From Myxococcales bacterium (GTDB lineage Bacteria; Myxococcota; Polyangia; Nannocystales; Nannocystaceae): 64,000 nt of DNA. The DNA lies in contig JAEUJW010000081.1 in the NCBI GenBank assembly GCA_016793465.1, forward strand, positions 186,001 to 250,000, given 5' to 3'. The notes beneath the pieces are model-generated. The model saw only the letters and a program-made list of their open reading frames with translations. It ran no database searches and was not told the origin of the DNA. Each line of letters begins with the position of its first letter. The stretch's first letter is position 1. Made by a program: the position numbers and the translations under genes. Shown here piece after piece: positions 9,011-18,363 of the stretch.

Positions 9011-9228
9011 TCCGGTGTCGGGCCCGGGCGTCGCGCGAGGGAGCGATGCACGCGTCGCCGGCGAGGCACGGACTCGGCGCGGCGCCGGCGTCGCGCCTCG
9101 GGCACGGGACGCCGCGGCGCGTCGGCTGGCGCGGCACCGGCGTCGCGGCGGGCCGGGGGATCCGGGGTTTGCGAGATCTTGATGCCGCGACGTCCGCACG
9201 CGGTCGGAGGCGGGCGCGGGTCGGCTGA

Positions 9229-9240
9229 TATAGTGACGCG
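9229..9240 (+). promoter_or_regulatory. leaderless -10 element of the PDZ-redoxin gene
   Basis: TATAGT (9229-9234) ends six bases before the ATG at 9241. No clear -35. Confidence 0.6.
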
Positions 9241-10293
9241 ATGAGCACGCGACGAACTGGCATCACGGGCGCGGCGGCGGCGTTGCTGACGATGGCGTGC
9301 GGGCCGTCGCCGAACCCGGCGGTGCCGCCTCCGAGCTCGACGGAGCTGGCGGGCGGCGGGGTGTGGGTGGCCTACAACCTCGGGTGTACGGCGGGCTGCG
9401 ATCAGATCCGTCGCGGCGACCGGATCCTCGCGGTCGACGGTGCGCCGGTGGCCAGCGGGGCCGAGTACGACGCGGCCGACGTGGCGCGCGGATCGGCGGT
9501 GACGCTGCAGGTGGCGAAGCACGGCGGCGGGGCGCCGGTCGACGTGCAGGTGGTGGCGGAGCCGGTCGAGCTGCGGCCGCTGACCGACGTGCCGCCGCTG
9601 CTCACGGTCGGGGCGGCGAGCCTCGACCGCGCGCCGGAGTGGGCCCGCCTGCGCCTGTTCGGCCACGCGATCCCGGCGCTGCGGCTGTACCGCGGCGAGG
9701 AGCCGCGCGGGTTCATCAACGGGCGTGAGCTGTACCGCCGCGGGGCGGTGATTTTAATCTGGGAGCTGCCGTGGCTGCTGGCCCACAAGCGGGCGCTGTG
9801 GGCCGAGCTGCCGGGCTTCTACGCCCAGCTGCAGCGCAGCGACCCGGCGCTGCAGGCCATCGGGGTCGACACCCTGTTCGTGTTCCCGTCGGTGGCGGAG
9901 TCGCGGTCGTGGCGGCCGGAGGCCGACCCGATGATCATCACCGACGCGCCGTCGGGCGGCGATCAGCTGCAGTACGCGATCAACGAGGAGACGCGCGCGC
10001 ACATCCGCAGCGAGGTGCCGCCGGGCACGTCCGACCTGATCCCGCTGTTCTTGCTGTCGTCGGGGGAGAACGACCCGAACAACCTCGGGCTCGAGCACCC
10101 GGCGTCGGACATCCGCGAGTGGCTGTTCGACCGCATCTACGCGCCGGTGATCCTGGTGATCGATCACCGCGGGATCGTGCGCTGGCACAGTCGCGACTTC
10201 CCGATCGGGCCCGAGGAGACCATCGAGGCGGCGGTGCAGTTCGCATTAAAAGACCTCGGCGACGCGCCGGCCGTCGCGGCGCCGGCCGGCTGA
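9241..10293 (+). CDS. lipoprotein with PDZ and thioredoxin-like domains
   Basis: A 350-residue lipoprotein (lipobox TMAC, about Cys20). Residues about 33-115 form a PDZ domain with RGDRILAVDGAPVASG, which usually binds unfolded or C-terminal peptides. Residues about 125-335 look like a redoxin fold (strand LIWELPWLLAHKRALWAE, later APVILVIDHRGIVRWHSRDF). The CxxC expected of an active thioredoxin is absent, so a redox role is doubtful and a chaperone or binding role is equally possible. Two A/T-rich spots (ATTTTAAT at 9751-9758, GCATTAAA at 10243-10250) interrupt otherwise G/C-ending codons. Confidence 0.72.
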   Translation: MSTRRTGITGAAAALLTMACGPSPNPAVPPPSSTELAGGGVWVAYNLGCTAGCDQIRRGDRILAVDGAPVASGAEYDAADVARGSAVTLQVAKHGGGAPVDVQVVAEPVELRPLTDVPPLLTVGAASLDRAPEWARLRLFGHAIPALRLYRGEEPRGFINGRELYRRGAVILIWELPWLLAHKRALWAELPGFYAQLQRSDPALQAIGVDTLFVFPSVAESRSWRPEADPMIITDAPSGGDQLQYAINEETRAHIRSEVPPGTSDLIPLFLLSSGENDPNNLGLEHPASDIREWLFDRIYAPVILVIDHRGIVRWHSRDFPIGPEETIEAAVQFALKDLGDAPAVAAPAG

Positions 10294-10509
10294 GGGCCGC
10301 CCGGCGCGGGCGGGCCGCGCAGCCCGGTTCGGGCGCGGGTCGGCATCGCCAGGTATGACGCCGGTGTCGCGGCGCGCAGCTCGCAGTCGGCCGACGACGC
10401 GCGCGCGCCTGCGGTCTCCAGGGCGCGGCGTGTCGGCCCGGGCTTGACCGCGGCGCGGACAAGGTGTGAGCTGCTGCGGTTGCCATAACGACTTCAGGAG
10501 CGCTTGACG

Positions 10510-12363
10510 ATGAGGAATTACACGACGAAATGGGCCCGGATCGCGGGCGTGTGCGCGGCGGTGGCGGCGAGCGTGACGACGATGGCGCCGCAGCGCGCCG
10601 AGGCGTGCGGCGGGACCTTCTGCGACGGCGGGATCCCGGGGCCGATGCCGGTCGACCAGACCGGCGAGAACGTGATCTTCGTGATGGGCGGGCCGATGGC
10701 CGAGGTCCACATCCAGATCTCGTACGACCCCAACACCAACGCCCAGGACTTCGCGTGGATGATCCCGCTGACCGCGGTGCCGGACTTCACGGTCGGCTCG
10801 CAGCCGCTGTTCGACCAGATCCGGGCGGCGACGGTGCCGATGTACGGGCTCACGCAGTCGTTCGAGGACTGCGGAGACGAGACCGACTCGGCCGGCGTGT
10901 CGATCTCCGGCGGCACCGGCGACCCCTCCGTGCCGGCGTCCACCGGCATCGATGATGGCTCGAGCGGCGGCGAGCCCGACGTGCTGCTGCAGGAGACCGT
11001 CGGCGCGTTCGACGTGGTCGTGCTGCAGGACCAGACGCTGCCGCCGATCAAGACCTGGCTCGAGATGAACGGCTACCTGTGGGACGAGAACGCGGCGCCG
11101 ATCCTCCAGCAGTACATCGACGAGGGCAACGTGATCGCGGCGCTCAAGCTGACCAACGGCGTCGGCGTGCAGGACATCCACCCGATCACGCTGACGTACC
11201 CGTCGAACGAGACCTGCTTCCCGCTGCGCCTGACCCGCATCGCCGCGGTCGAGGACATGGACATCCGCGTGTTCGTGCTGGCCAACGACCGCGCCGCCCC
11301 GACCAACTACCGCCACGTGCTGGTCAACCCGCTGAAGATCGACTGGTTCACCTTCGCGTCGAACTACAAGGAGGTCATCACCGGGGCGGTCGACGCGATG
11401 ATGGCCGACGGCCGCGCGTTCGTCACCGAGTACGCGGGCACCAGCAGCGGGGTGTCGCAGGCGGGCGTCCACGACCCGGCGTGGAACGAGGCCGCGTTCG
11501 TCGGGCTCGACCCGGTCGAGGTCGTCAACACGCTCAACAACCAGGGCCTGGCGTTCTGCTTCGACGAGTTCTCGTGCGGCTGGAACCACCCGCTGGTGTT
11601 CGGCCTGCTGCTCGAGTTCCTGCCGCCGCCGCAGGGCGTCGACCCCATCCAGTTCTACCCGTACCTGGCGAACTACGCCGGGCAGATCGACATGGCCAAG
11701 TGGAACGGCGGGGCCGAGTTCTCGGCGGCGCTGGCCGAACGCGTCATCGCGCCCGGGCTCCACGCGGTCGAGCTGCTCGACACCTGGCCGTACCTGACGC
11801 GGCTCTACACCACGATCTCGCCGTCGGAGATGATGGAGGACCCGATCTTCCACCTCAACCCCGACCTCGGCGAGGTCGAGCAGCAGCGCATCGCCAACAA
11901 CCTCAACCTGTGCAACGGCGACAGCGTGGTCACGCTGCCCGACGACCGCGAGGTCTACGTGCCCGGCGGGTTCTCGTGGCCGGACATCCCCGGCGAGGTC
12001 TGGTGGGAGGAGGAGGTCCAGACGATCGCGCTGAAGGGCGCGCCGATGACGCTGGTCAACAACACGGCGGCCATCAACAAGGTGCTCGAGGAGTGGAACC
12101 TCTCGCACGACTGGCCGCGCCAGCCGCAGGACACCACCGGCGGGGCGCCGACGACCGGCGGATCGGACACGTCGGACACGGGCAACGTGCCGACCGGCGG
12201 CGGGCCGGGCGGTGACACCGAGGGCCAGGCCGACAGCGGCAACACGACGACGCCGCAGATCGACGGCGGCGGCAGCGGCTGCGGCTGCGATACGCGCGGC
12301 GCCGCGGGCTCGTGGGCGCTGTTCGGGCTGGTCGGGCTGCTCGGCTGGCGGCGCCGGCGCTGA
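10510..12363 (+). CDS. DUF2330 protein with MYXO-CTERM-type sorting tag
   Basis: A 617-residue exported protein. ATG 10510 is preferred over the TTG two codons upstream because AGGAG lies nine bases before it. After a Sec signal (VCAAVAASVTTMAPQRAEAC), the N-terminal half has the CGGTFCDGG opening and ENVIFVMG...VHIQISYDPNTNAQDFAWMIPL block typical of DUF2330, a periplasmic family of unknown role. A Thr/Gly/Ser-rich stretch (about 545-590) precedes the C-terminus GCGCDTRG, a hydrophobic helix LFGLVGLLGW and an Arg cluster. That is the tripartite MYXO-CTERM pattern processed by myxosortase for display on the surface. The gene is monocistronic. Confidence 0.85.
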   Translation: MRNYTTKWARIAGVCAAVAASVTTMAPQRAEACGGTFCDGGIPGPMPVDQTGENVIFVMGGPMAEVHIQISYDPNTNAQDFAWMIPLTAVPDFTVGSQPLFDQIRAATVPMYGLTQSFEDCGDETDSAGVSISGGTGDPSVPASTGIDDGSSGGEPDVLLQETVGAFDVVVLQDQTLPPIKTWLEMNGYLWDENAAPILQQYIDEGNVIAALKLTNGVGVQDIHPITLTYPSNETCFPLRLTRIAAVEDMDIRVFVLANDRAAPTNYRHVLVNPLKIDWFTFASNYKEVITGAVDAMMADGRAFVTEYAGTSSGVSQAGVHDPAWNEAAFVGLDPVEVVNTLNNQGLAFCFDEFSCGWNHPLVFGLLLEFLPPPQGVDPIQFYPYLANYAGQIDMAKWNGGAEFSAALAERVIAPGLHAVELLDTWPYLTRLYTTISPSEMMEDPIFHLNPDLGEVEQQRIANNLNLCNGDSVVTLPDDREVYVPGGFSWPDIPGEVWWEEEVQTIALKGAPMTLVNNTAAINKVLEEWNLSHDWPRQPQDTTGGAPTTGGSDTSDTGNVPTGGGPGGDTEGQADSGNTTTPQIDGGGSGCGCDTRGAAGSWALFGLVGLLGWRRRR

Positions 12364-12548
12364 GCGCACGACCGCGACGCACGGCGCGGACGACGGCCTC
12401 GTCGTGCAGAGGCACGGCGAGGCCGCGAGGTCTCACCGGCCGAGCCCGCTCGCCGTCTACACGTGCGCGCCGGACGGGTTCGCGGCGATGGTGGCCGCGG
12501 CCGAGGACGAGCGGCTGGCGTGCGCGGACGACGGGCCGCCGTGAGCGG

Positions 12549-12836
12549 TCAGCTGGCGGCGCCGCTGCGGCCGGCGTACTGGGCCAGGCGATCCTCGAGC
12601 ACGCGCTCGGTCGCGGTGTAGGCCTCGTCGAGCTCGCCCTTGCGGCGCAGGTCGGCGGCGAGTGCGAGGGCGAGGGCGCCGGGGTCGAGCAGCGGGGCGC
12701 GCTGGTAGTGCGGGCCGAGGGCGGCGAGGCCGGCGTCGAGGAGGTCGAGCGCGCGCGGGAGGTCGTCGTCGACGAGGGCCTGGCGGGCCTCGGCGAGCGA
12801 CTCGATCGCGATCCGCAGCGGCGAGCGCGAGTCCAT
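12549..12836 (-). CDS. small helical TPR-like protein
   Basis: A 95-residue protein of mostly amphipathic helix (SLAEARQALVDDDLPRALDL, later ADLRRKGELDEAYTATERVL) resembling one to two TPR units, with no signal peptide. Its promoter lies in the 3' end of the sugar dehydrogenase gene. The function is unknown. The 185 bases between 12364 and 12548 hold no convincing gene. Confidence 0.7.
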   Translation of the reverse strand: MDSRSPLRIAIESLAEARQALVDDDLPRALDLLDAGLAALGPHYQRAPLLDPGALALALAADLRRKGELDEAYTATERVLEDRLAQYAGRSGAAS

Positions 12837-12850
12837 GGCCGGCGAGTATA
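12837..12850 (-). promoter_or_regulatory. leaderless -10 element of the small TPR-like gene
   Basis: TATACT (12850-12845) ends eight bases before the ATG at 12836. Confidence 0.55.
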
Positions 12851-12857
12851 TCCGCGT

Positions 12858-14921
12858 TCACGGACAGGCGCCGAGGCCGGCGATCCAGGCGTCGACGAGG
12901 GCGACGCCGTCGGCGTCGACGACGCTGCTCGCCAGGCCGGGCATGCGCGTCGAGCCGAGGGTGTGCATGCGCGCGGACACGATCGAACGCGCGGGGTCCC
13001 CCGGGGCGACCAGGCGGGCGCCGGCGATGTCGAGGTCGCCGGCGCGGGGGTTCACGTCGCAGACCTTCACGTCGGCCAGCGGCGTGTCGAAGCGGAAGTC
13101 GATGTCGGCGCGGCCGCCGGGCGCGTCGGGGCGGTGGCAGTGCGAGCAGTTGGCGTGGAAGTAGGCGCGCGCGCGCGGCTCGAGCGGGGCGCCGCCGCCG
13201 ATGTCCGGCAGCGGGTCGCCGGCCGGGCGCGAGGCGAGCGCGCCGAGCTCGACCAGCAGGTCGAGCTGGTCGACGTCGGCGCCGGCGGCGTCGCGGACGG
13301 TGCGCGCGAGCTGGCGGGTCTCGAGGCCGAGCGAGCGGCCGGCCTCGGCGGTGTGGCAGTACTTGCAGTCGGTGCGCGACGGGTAGGTCCAGCTCTGGTC
13401 GCCGAAATTCTTGGTCCACGCGTCGTCGAGCAGGGTGGCGGAGGTGGCGTCGTCGCTCCACGCGTAGCTGTAGCCGGCCCACTCGCCGTCGCTGTGGCGC
13501 ACGAGCAGGCGGGTCTCGATGAGTCGGTCGCCGAGTCTGAAATTTTTGATCAAGACGCTGCCGGGGGGCAGGGTCCAGTCGCCGTCGGCCTCGACTTTAA
13601 TGACTTCGTCGTCGGGGAGGATGAGCCAGCGCTGCTTGTCGGCGCCGTCGGACCAGAACGGCACGTTGAGCTCGTAGGGCACGGCGTCCTGCGGCGGTCT
13701 CGCGGGGTCGGCGGGGTCGAGGCAGCCGGTCGCGAACAGGTCGGCGGGGAGGCCGGGGCCGGTGTCGGGCTCGGCGGCGGCGAGGCGGTGGATCGTGCCG
13801 TAGTAGTTGACGACGTGGAGCTCGCCGTCGCGGTCCTCGGCGAAGGCCGAGAGGCCGCGCTCGCCGGTCTCGGCCAGGATCACCGGCTCCTCGCCCTCGC
13901 GCACGCCGTAGATCGTGCCGCTGTAGAAGTCGCCGTAGACGAACATGCCGGCGATCTCGGGGATGGCGCGGCCGCGGTAGACGGTGCCGGCGATCACCGA
14001 GGCGACCGAGATGTTGCGGTAGGCGGCCACGGGGTCGACGAGCTCGGCGTCGGCGCAGGCGTCCTGTTCGAAGCAGTCGGGGCCCTCCTTGATGTCCCAG
14101 CCGTAGTTCTCGCCGAGCTCGACGCGGTCGACCTCCTCCCAGGTGTTCTGGCCGACGTCGCCGGCCCACAGATCGCCGGTCTCGCGGTCGAAGTTGAAGC
14201 GCCAGGGGTTGCGGAAGCCGCTGGCGAAGATCTCCGGGCGGCCGCCGACACCGTCGGCGTAGGGGTTGTCCTGCGGGATGCCGTAGGGCGCGGCGGCGTC
14301 GACGTCGACGCGGAGGATCTTGCCGAGCAGGGTGCCCGGGTCCTGCGCGTTGCCCTGGGGGTCGCCGCTGCTGCCGCCGTCGCCGAGGCCGAAGTATAAA
14401 AAGCCGTCGGGGCCGAAGGCGATGTCGCCGCCGTTGTGGTTGGTGTACGGCTGGTCGACCGTGAGCACGACCTCGGCGCTCGCGGGGTCGAGGGTGCGGC
14501 CGCCGTCGGGGCTGGTGTAGCGGGCGATCGTCGAGGTCAGCGGCGAGCCGGGCGCGGTGTACGAGAGGAACACCTGGCCGTTGCCGGCGAAGTCGGGGTG
14601 GAAGGCCATGCCGAGCAGGCCGGCCTCGCCGCCCTGCTCGATGAGGCCGGCGACGTCGACGAAGGTGGACGAGGCGTCGCCGTCGTGGGTGGTGATGACG
14701 CCGTCCTGACGCACGAGGTACCAGCGCGCCGGATCGACGGGCGACTGCTGGAGGTCGACGCCGGCCTCGAAGGCGAGGCCGGGGAGCGCCCGCTCGAGGC
14801 GCACGAGGTCGCGGGAGGGCGGGCGCGGGAGGTTGATGCAGCGCCCGGGCACGAAGGTCGGGCCGGGCTCGCTGCACGCGGCGACGACGAGGACGAGCGC
14901 GGCGATGCGGGGGCTGTGCAT
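12858..14921 (-). CDS. PQQ-type sugar dehydrogenase fused to a di-haem cytochrome-like domain
   Basis: A 687-residue lipoprotein (lipobox VVAAC, Cys16). Residues about 28-375 are a six-bladed propeller of the soluble aldose/sorbosone dehydrogenase family: GLLGMAFHPDFAGNGQVFLS, NHNGGDIAFGPDGFLYFGLG, LLGKILRVDVD, GFRNPWRFNFDRETGDLWAGD. These enzymes oxidise sugars using periplasmic PQQ. The C-terminal 300 residues include CKYCH (519-523) and CSHCH (592-596), two c-type haem motifs, with Met residues in ARMHTLGSTRMPG that could be axial ligands. The fusion would let electrons pass from PQQ straight to haem. Whether the host makes PQQ cannot be judged from this window. Confidence 0.88.
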   Translation of the reverse strand: MHSPRIAALVLVVAACSEPGPTFVPGRCINLPRPPSRDLVRLERALPGLAFEAGVDLQQSPVDPARWYLVRQDGVITTHDGDASSTFVDVAGLIEQGGEAGLLGMAFHPDFAGNGQVFLSYTAPGSPLTSTIARYTSPDGGRTLDPASAEVVLTVDQPYTNHNGGDIAFGPDGFLYFGLGDGGSSGDPQGNAQDPGTLLGKILRVDVDAAAPYGIPQDNPYADGVGGRPEIFASGFRNPWRFNFDRETGDLWAGDVGQNTWEEVDRVELGENYGWDIKEGPDCFEQDACADAELVDPVAAYRNISVASVIAGTVYRGRAIPEIAGMFVYGDFYSGTIYGVREGEEPVILAETGERGLSAFAEDRDGELHVVNYYGTIHRLAAAEPDTGPGLPADLFATGCLDPADPARPPQDAVPYELNVPFWSDGADKQRWLILPDDEVIKVEADGDWTLPPGSVLIKNFRLGDRLIETRLLVRHSDGEWAGYSYAWSDDATSATLLDDAWTKNFGDQSWTYPSRTDCKYCHTAEAGRSLGLETRQLARTVRDAAGADVDQLDLLVELGALASRPAGDPLPDIGGGAPLEPRARAYFHANCSHCHRPDAPGGRADIDFRFDTPLADVKVCDVNPRAGDLDIAGARLVAPGDPARSIVSARMHTLGSTRMPGLASSVVDADGVALVDAWIAGLGACP

Positions 14922-14933
14922 GATCGCAGGGTA
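14922..14933 (-). promoter_or_regulatory. leaderless -10 element of the sugar dehydrogenase
   Basis: TACCCT (14933-14928) ends six bases before the ATG at 14921. Confidence 0.5.
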
Positions 14934-15208
14934 ACCGCTGGGCGGCGCGGACTCGAGACGCGACGGCCGGCGGGGGTCGGCGAGCGCGGGGCCCGGCGCG
15001 CGGACGCGCGACGAAGATCGTTGGGAACGACGTTCGGGCGGCGGATTAGCGGCCCTCGCGGGTCGACCGAGGAATTCGCGGGGGACTGTCAGGGCCGGCG
15101 CTGGGCGGTCGTTCCTGGTCCGCCGCCGCCTGACGCAGCCCGCCCGGAGCGGGCCGATGATCTGTGCGATGCTGGTCGCCCGCGGCGCGAGACGAGAAGG
15201 AGAGCCCG

Positions 15209-17449
15209 ATGAACGCCCCTACGTACTTCAAGTGGATCCTGCTGGCGACGCCCCTCGTGGTGGGCGGTTGCAAGTCCGGCGACGTGACGCCGATCGGCGG
15301 GACGGTGCCCCCCGACGGCGGCGGCGGCGGCGGCCAGGGCGCCCTGCTGGTCCAGGGTCAGGGCACCTACGACGCGCCCCCGCACAAGTTCTCGCCGCGG
15401 CCGCACCCGCCGCACACGCGCACCGACCCGCCGGCGCCGAACCTGGCGGCGCTGCCGAAGCTGGTCAACCGCATCGACCGCTGCTACGGCGGCGAGAAGA
15501 AGGTCGCGAGCGGCCCGGTGACGCCGAAGGGCAGCGGCACGCCCACCAGCACCGGCAAGTACAAGAAGGTCCCGTACCAGCAGGGCGGGGGCGGCGCGAC
15601 GAGCCCGAGCGGAGGAATCGCGAGCGGCTCGGCGCCGGTGCAGACGACGCCGACGGCCCCGGCCAAGGCGCCGAAGCCCGAGCCGCAGCCGCAGCCGTCG
15701 CGGTCGAAGGCGGCCGACTCGGCGCCGCTGGGCCGCGCGAGCGCCGGTGACGCCGCGAGCGCGGGGCCGCCGCCGATGTCGCCCGCGCCGGGCGCGACGA
15801 ACGAGGTCGCGTCGCGCGACAACAAGTCGTTCAAGGAGAAGCGGGCCGAGCGCAAGGCGGAGCGCGAGGCCAAGAAGGCGGACCGCAGCAGCGGCGCGCC
15901 GGCCGAGCCGATGGCCGCGTCGGCGTCGGCGCCGGCGATGGAGCGGGTGCAGGAGGACGACGCGGGCCCGCTGGTGTCGGACGAGGAGATCCGGCAGCAG
16001 CAGGTCGCGCTCGACGACCCGCGCGAGCAGTACAAGGACTGGGGCCAGGCGATCTACCTGTCGAACGACGACACCATGAGCCTGTCGTCGGCGCAGCGGG
16101 TGATCTTCGCCATCGACAAGTTCCTGCCGCTGACCCTCGACAACATCCGGCCGCACGAGCTGCTGAACTACTTCTCGTTCGAGACGGCGCCGGTGGCCCC
16201 CGAGGACGACTTCTCGGTGCTGGCGGACGTCGCCCCGGACCCCAAGCAGGAGGGCATCTACAACCTCGCGCTGGCGATCAAGGGCCGCCCGATGGACCTG
16301 CAGTCGCGGCGCAACGCCAACCTGACGTTCGTCATCGACCGCTCGGGCTCGATGTCCGACGAGGGCCGCATGGACTACCTGAAGCGCGGCATGACGAAGA
16401 TGACCAGTCAGCTGAAGACCGGCGACATCGTCAACGTGGTGCTGTTCGACCACGAGGAGTGCACGCCGATCGAGAACTTCGTGGTCGGGCGCGACAAGCC
16501 GGAGATCCTGCAGAAGGCGATCGACAAGATGAAGCCGCGCGGCTCGACCGACGTGCACCTCGGGCTCACGAAGGGCTACGAGCTGGCCGACAGGTCGTAC
16601 CAGCAGACCTACAACAACCGCGTGGTCATCATCACCGACGCGCTGGCCAACACCGGCAACACCGACCCGCGCACGATGGCGATGATCGGCAAGTTCTACG
16701 ACTCGCGCAAGATCCGGCTGTCGGGCGTCGGCGTGGGCACCGAGTTCAACGACGCGCTGCTCGACAAGCTGACCGAGCGGGGCAAGGGCGCCTACGTGTT
16801 CCTCGGCTCGGAGGCGGAGACCGACGCGGTGTTCGGCGCGCGCTTCATCTCGCTGCTCGAGACCACGGCCATGGACGTGCACTTCCAGCTGCACCTGCCG
16901 CCGTCGCTGCGCATGAACGTGTTCTACGGCGAGGAGAGCTCGGTGGTGAAGGAGGACGTGCAGTCGATCCACTACTTCGCCAACACGTCGCAGCTGTTCC
17001 TGTCCGACCTGATGGCCCGCGGCGGCAAGCTGCGCCCGCAGGACCAGATCATGCTGACGATCGAGTACGAGGACCCGGAGACCGGGACCGAGATGATCGA
17101 GGAGAAGGCGTTCACGCTCGGCGAGATCAGCCAGGAGGACGCGTTCAACGTGCGCAAGGGGCGGCTCTTGATCGGCTGGGCCGACCGCCTGGCGATGCTG
17201 GCGCAGCGGCCCGCGCCGTACAACCGCGGGGCCGTGGCCGGCTCGTGGGAGGACCCCGAGGGCTGGCAGGCCTGCGACCAGGGGCGCGCGGAGCTCGGGG
17301 CGATCGCCCAGGGGATGAACGACCCGGAGGCCAACCGCGTGCTGTCGCTGTGGGACAAGTACTGCTCGCGCTACGAGCGGCCGCGCAACCCCGTCAAGCG
17401 GGTGGTCGGCGAGCAGCCGAACGCCTGGCCGTCGGCCTCGGGCGGGTGA
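15209..17449 (+). CDS. VWA-domain lipoprotein of the YfbK type
   Basis: A 746-residue lipoprotein (lipobox VVGGC). AAGGAGA seven to eight bases upstream fixes the ATG at 15209. Residues about 20-270 are a low-complexity Pro/Ala/Lys spacer. Residues about 275-350 carry the segment found before the VWA domain in YfbK proteins (LDNIRPHELLNYF). The VWA domain follows with a complete MIDAS start DRSGSMS (377-383) and TDALANTG, so it should bind a divalent metal and a protein ligand. The C-terminal 250 residues match the DUF3520-like tail (GKLRPQDQIMLTIEYEDPET). The protein is probably displayed on the envelope. No operon partner is seen. Confidence 0.85.
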   Translation: MNAPTYFKWILLATPLVVGGCKSGDVTPIGGTVPPDGGGGGGQGALLVQGQGTYDAPPHKFSPRPHPPHTRTDPPAPNLAALPKLVNRIDRCYGGEKKVASGPVTPKGSGTPTSTGKYKKVPYQQGGGGATSPSGGIASGSAPVQTTPTAPAKAPKPEPQPQPSRSKAADSAPLGRASAGDAASAGPPPMSPAPGATNEVASRDNKSFKEKRAERKAEREAKKADRSSGAPAEPMAASASAPAMERVQEDDAGPLVSDEEIRQQQVALDDPREQYKDWGQAIYLSNDDTMSLSSAQRVIFAIDKFLPLTLDNIRPHELLNYFSFETAPVAPEDDFSVLADVAPDPKQEGIYNLALAIKGRPMDLQSRRNANLTFVIDRSGSMSDEGRMDYLKRGMTKMTSQLKTGDIVNVVLFDHEECTPIENFVVGRDKPEILQKAIDKMKPRGSTDVHLGLTKGYELADRSYQQTYNNRVVIITDALANTGNTDPRTMAMIGKFYDSRKIRLSGVGVGTEFNDALLDKLTERGKGAYVFLGSEAETDAVFGARFISLLETTAMDVHFQLHLPPSLRMNVFYGEESSVVKEDVQSIHYFANTSQLFLSDLMARGGKLRPQDQIMLTIEYEDPETGTEMIEEKAFTLGEISQEDAFNVRKGRLLIGWADRLAMLAQRPAPYNRGAVAGSWEDPEGWQACDQGRAELGAIAQGMNDPEANRVLSLWDKYCSRYERPRNPVKRVVGEQPNAWPSASGG

Positions 17450-17517
17450 GCTCGCGGTGAGCGGCGGGCCCGGGCCGCGCGGCGACGCGGGGTCCGGGCT
17501 CTCGCGCGGCCTGGCGC

Positions 17518-18243
17518 TCAGGCGCGGGCGTGGCGGGCGATCGCGTTGTCGGTGATCCAGCCGAGCACGGGCTCGCCGCGCGTGCCGGTGCGGGTGACGA
17601 ACACGTCCTCGCGGCCGCGGACCTGCTCGAGGGCGGCCTTGGCGTCGGCGAGGGTGGCGGACTCGGGCACGATCACGAAGCTCTCGGCCAGGATCTTGCT
17701 GCGCGCGGGGTCGGCGACGAGGTCGGCGAAGGTGAGGTCGGCGCCGGGCTTGCCGGCGAGCGCGGCCTGGCCGAGCAGGTCGTTGATGGTGCTGAGGTGG
17801 ACGATCCAGCGGATCGTGCCGTCGTCGCCGAACAGCGGCAGGCGCTGGCGGCCGCGCTGCTTCAGGTAGGCGATGATGTCGCGCAGCGGGGTCTCCGGCG
17901 CGACGTTCATGCTGTCGATGCGGTCGCGCGGGGTCATGGTGTCGCGGGCCCGCAGGGTCTTCAGCTTCTCGGCGCCGGTCAGCTCGCGGGCCATCTCGGT
18001 GGCGTTGCGGGTGGCGGCGTTGAGGTTCTCGCGCGAGTAGTAGTAGGCGAGCACGGTGCCGACCCAGCTGGCGATCAGCGGGAGCACGGCGTTGAGCACG
18101 TCCTTGGAGGCGTCGCCGCGGTCGCCGGAGAAGTACACGGCGAGCACGACGAGGGTCAGCAGGACCACGCCGGCGAGCACCACGACCCAGTAGGCGAGGG
18201 TGTCGGCGGTGCTGCGCCGCGATGGGTCGTCCCGACGGGCCAT
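17518..18243 (-). CDS. two-helix membrane protein with a CBS-domain pair
   Basis: A 241-residue inner-membrane protein. Two membrane segments lie at about residues 15-40 (TLAYWVVVLAGVVLLTLVVL) and 48-67. A cytoplasmic CBS pair at about residues 100-238 (TMTPRDRIDSMNVAPETPL, then KILAESFVIVPESATL) probably senses adenine nucleotides. No channel or transporter domain accompanies it, so what it controls is unknown. It has a strong leaderless promoter. Confidence 0.78.
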   Translation of the reverse strand: MARRDDPSRRSTADTLAYWVVVLAGVVLLTLVVLAVYFSGDRGDASKDVLNAVLPLIASWVGTVLAYYYSRENLNAATRNATEMARELTGAEKLKTLRARDTMTPRDRIDSMNVAPETPLRDIIAYLKQRGRQRLPLFGDDGTIRWIVHLSTINDLLGQAALAGKPGADLTFADLVADPARSKILAESFVIVPESATLADAKAALEQVRGREDVFVTRTGTRGEPVLGWITDNAIARHARA

Positions 18244-18278
18244 CGCGGCACGATGGCCGAGGCGGGCGCGACGGTCAA
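18244..18278 (-). promoter_or_regulatory. promoter of the membrane CBS gene, leaderless
   Basis: TTGACC (18278-18273), a 17-base spacer, CATCGT (18255-18250), then six bases to the ATG at 18243. This is one of the best -35/-10 pairs in the window. Confidence 0.65.
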
Positions 18279-18363
18279 GGCGCGCCCGCGTACGCGGCCG
18301 CGGATGGCCGCGGATGGTGCGGCGGGCCTTTCGGACAGGCGGCGCGGGCGGGCGCCGCGGCGG

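Noticed and set aside
12398..12541. A plus-strand frame reading VYTCAPDGFAAMVAAAEDER near 12463-12522.
   Set aside because: It has sensible codons but no ATG or ribosome-binding site, is under 50 codons, and lies in the gap between two converging genes. It could be another remnant but cannot be supported.
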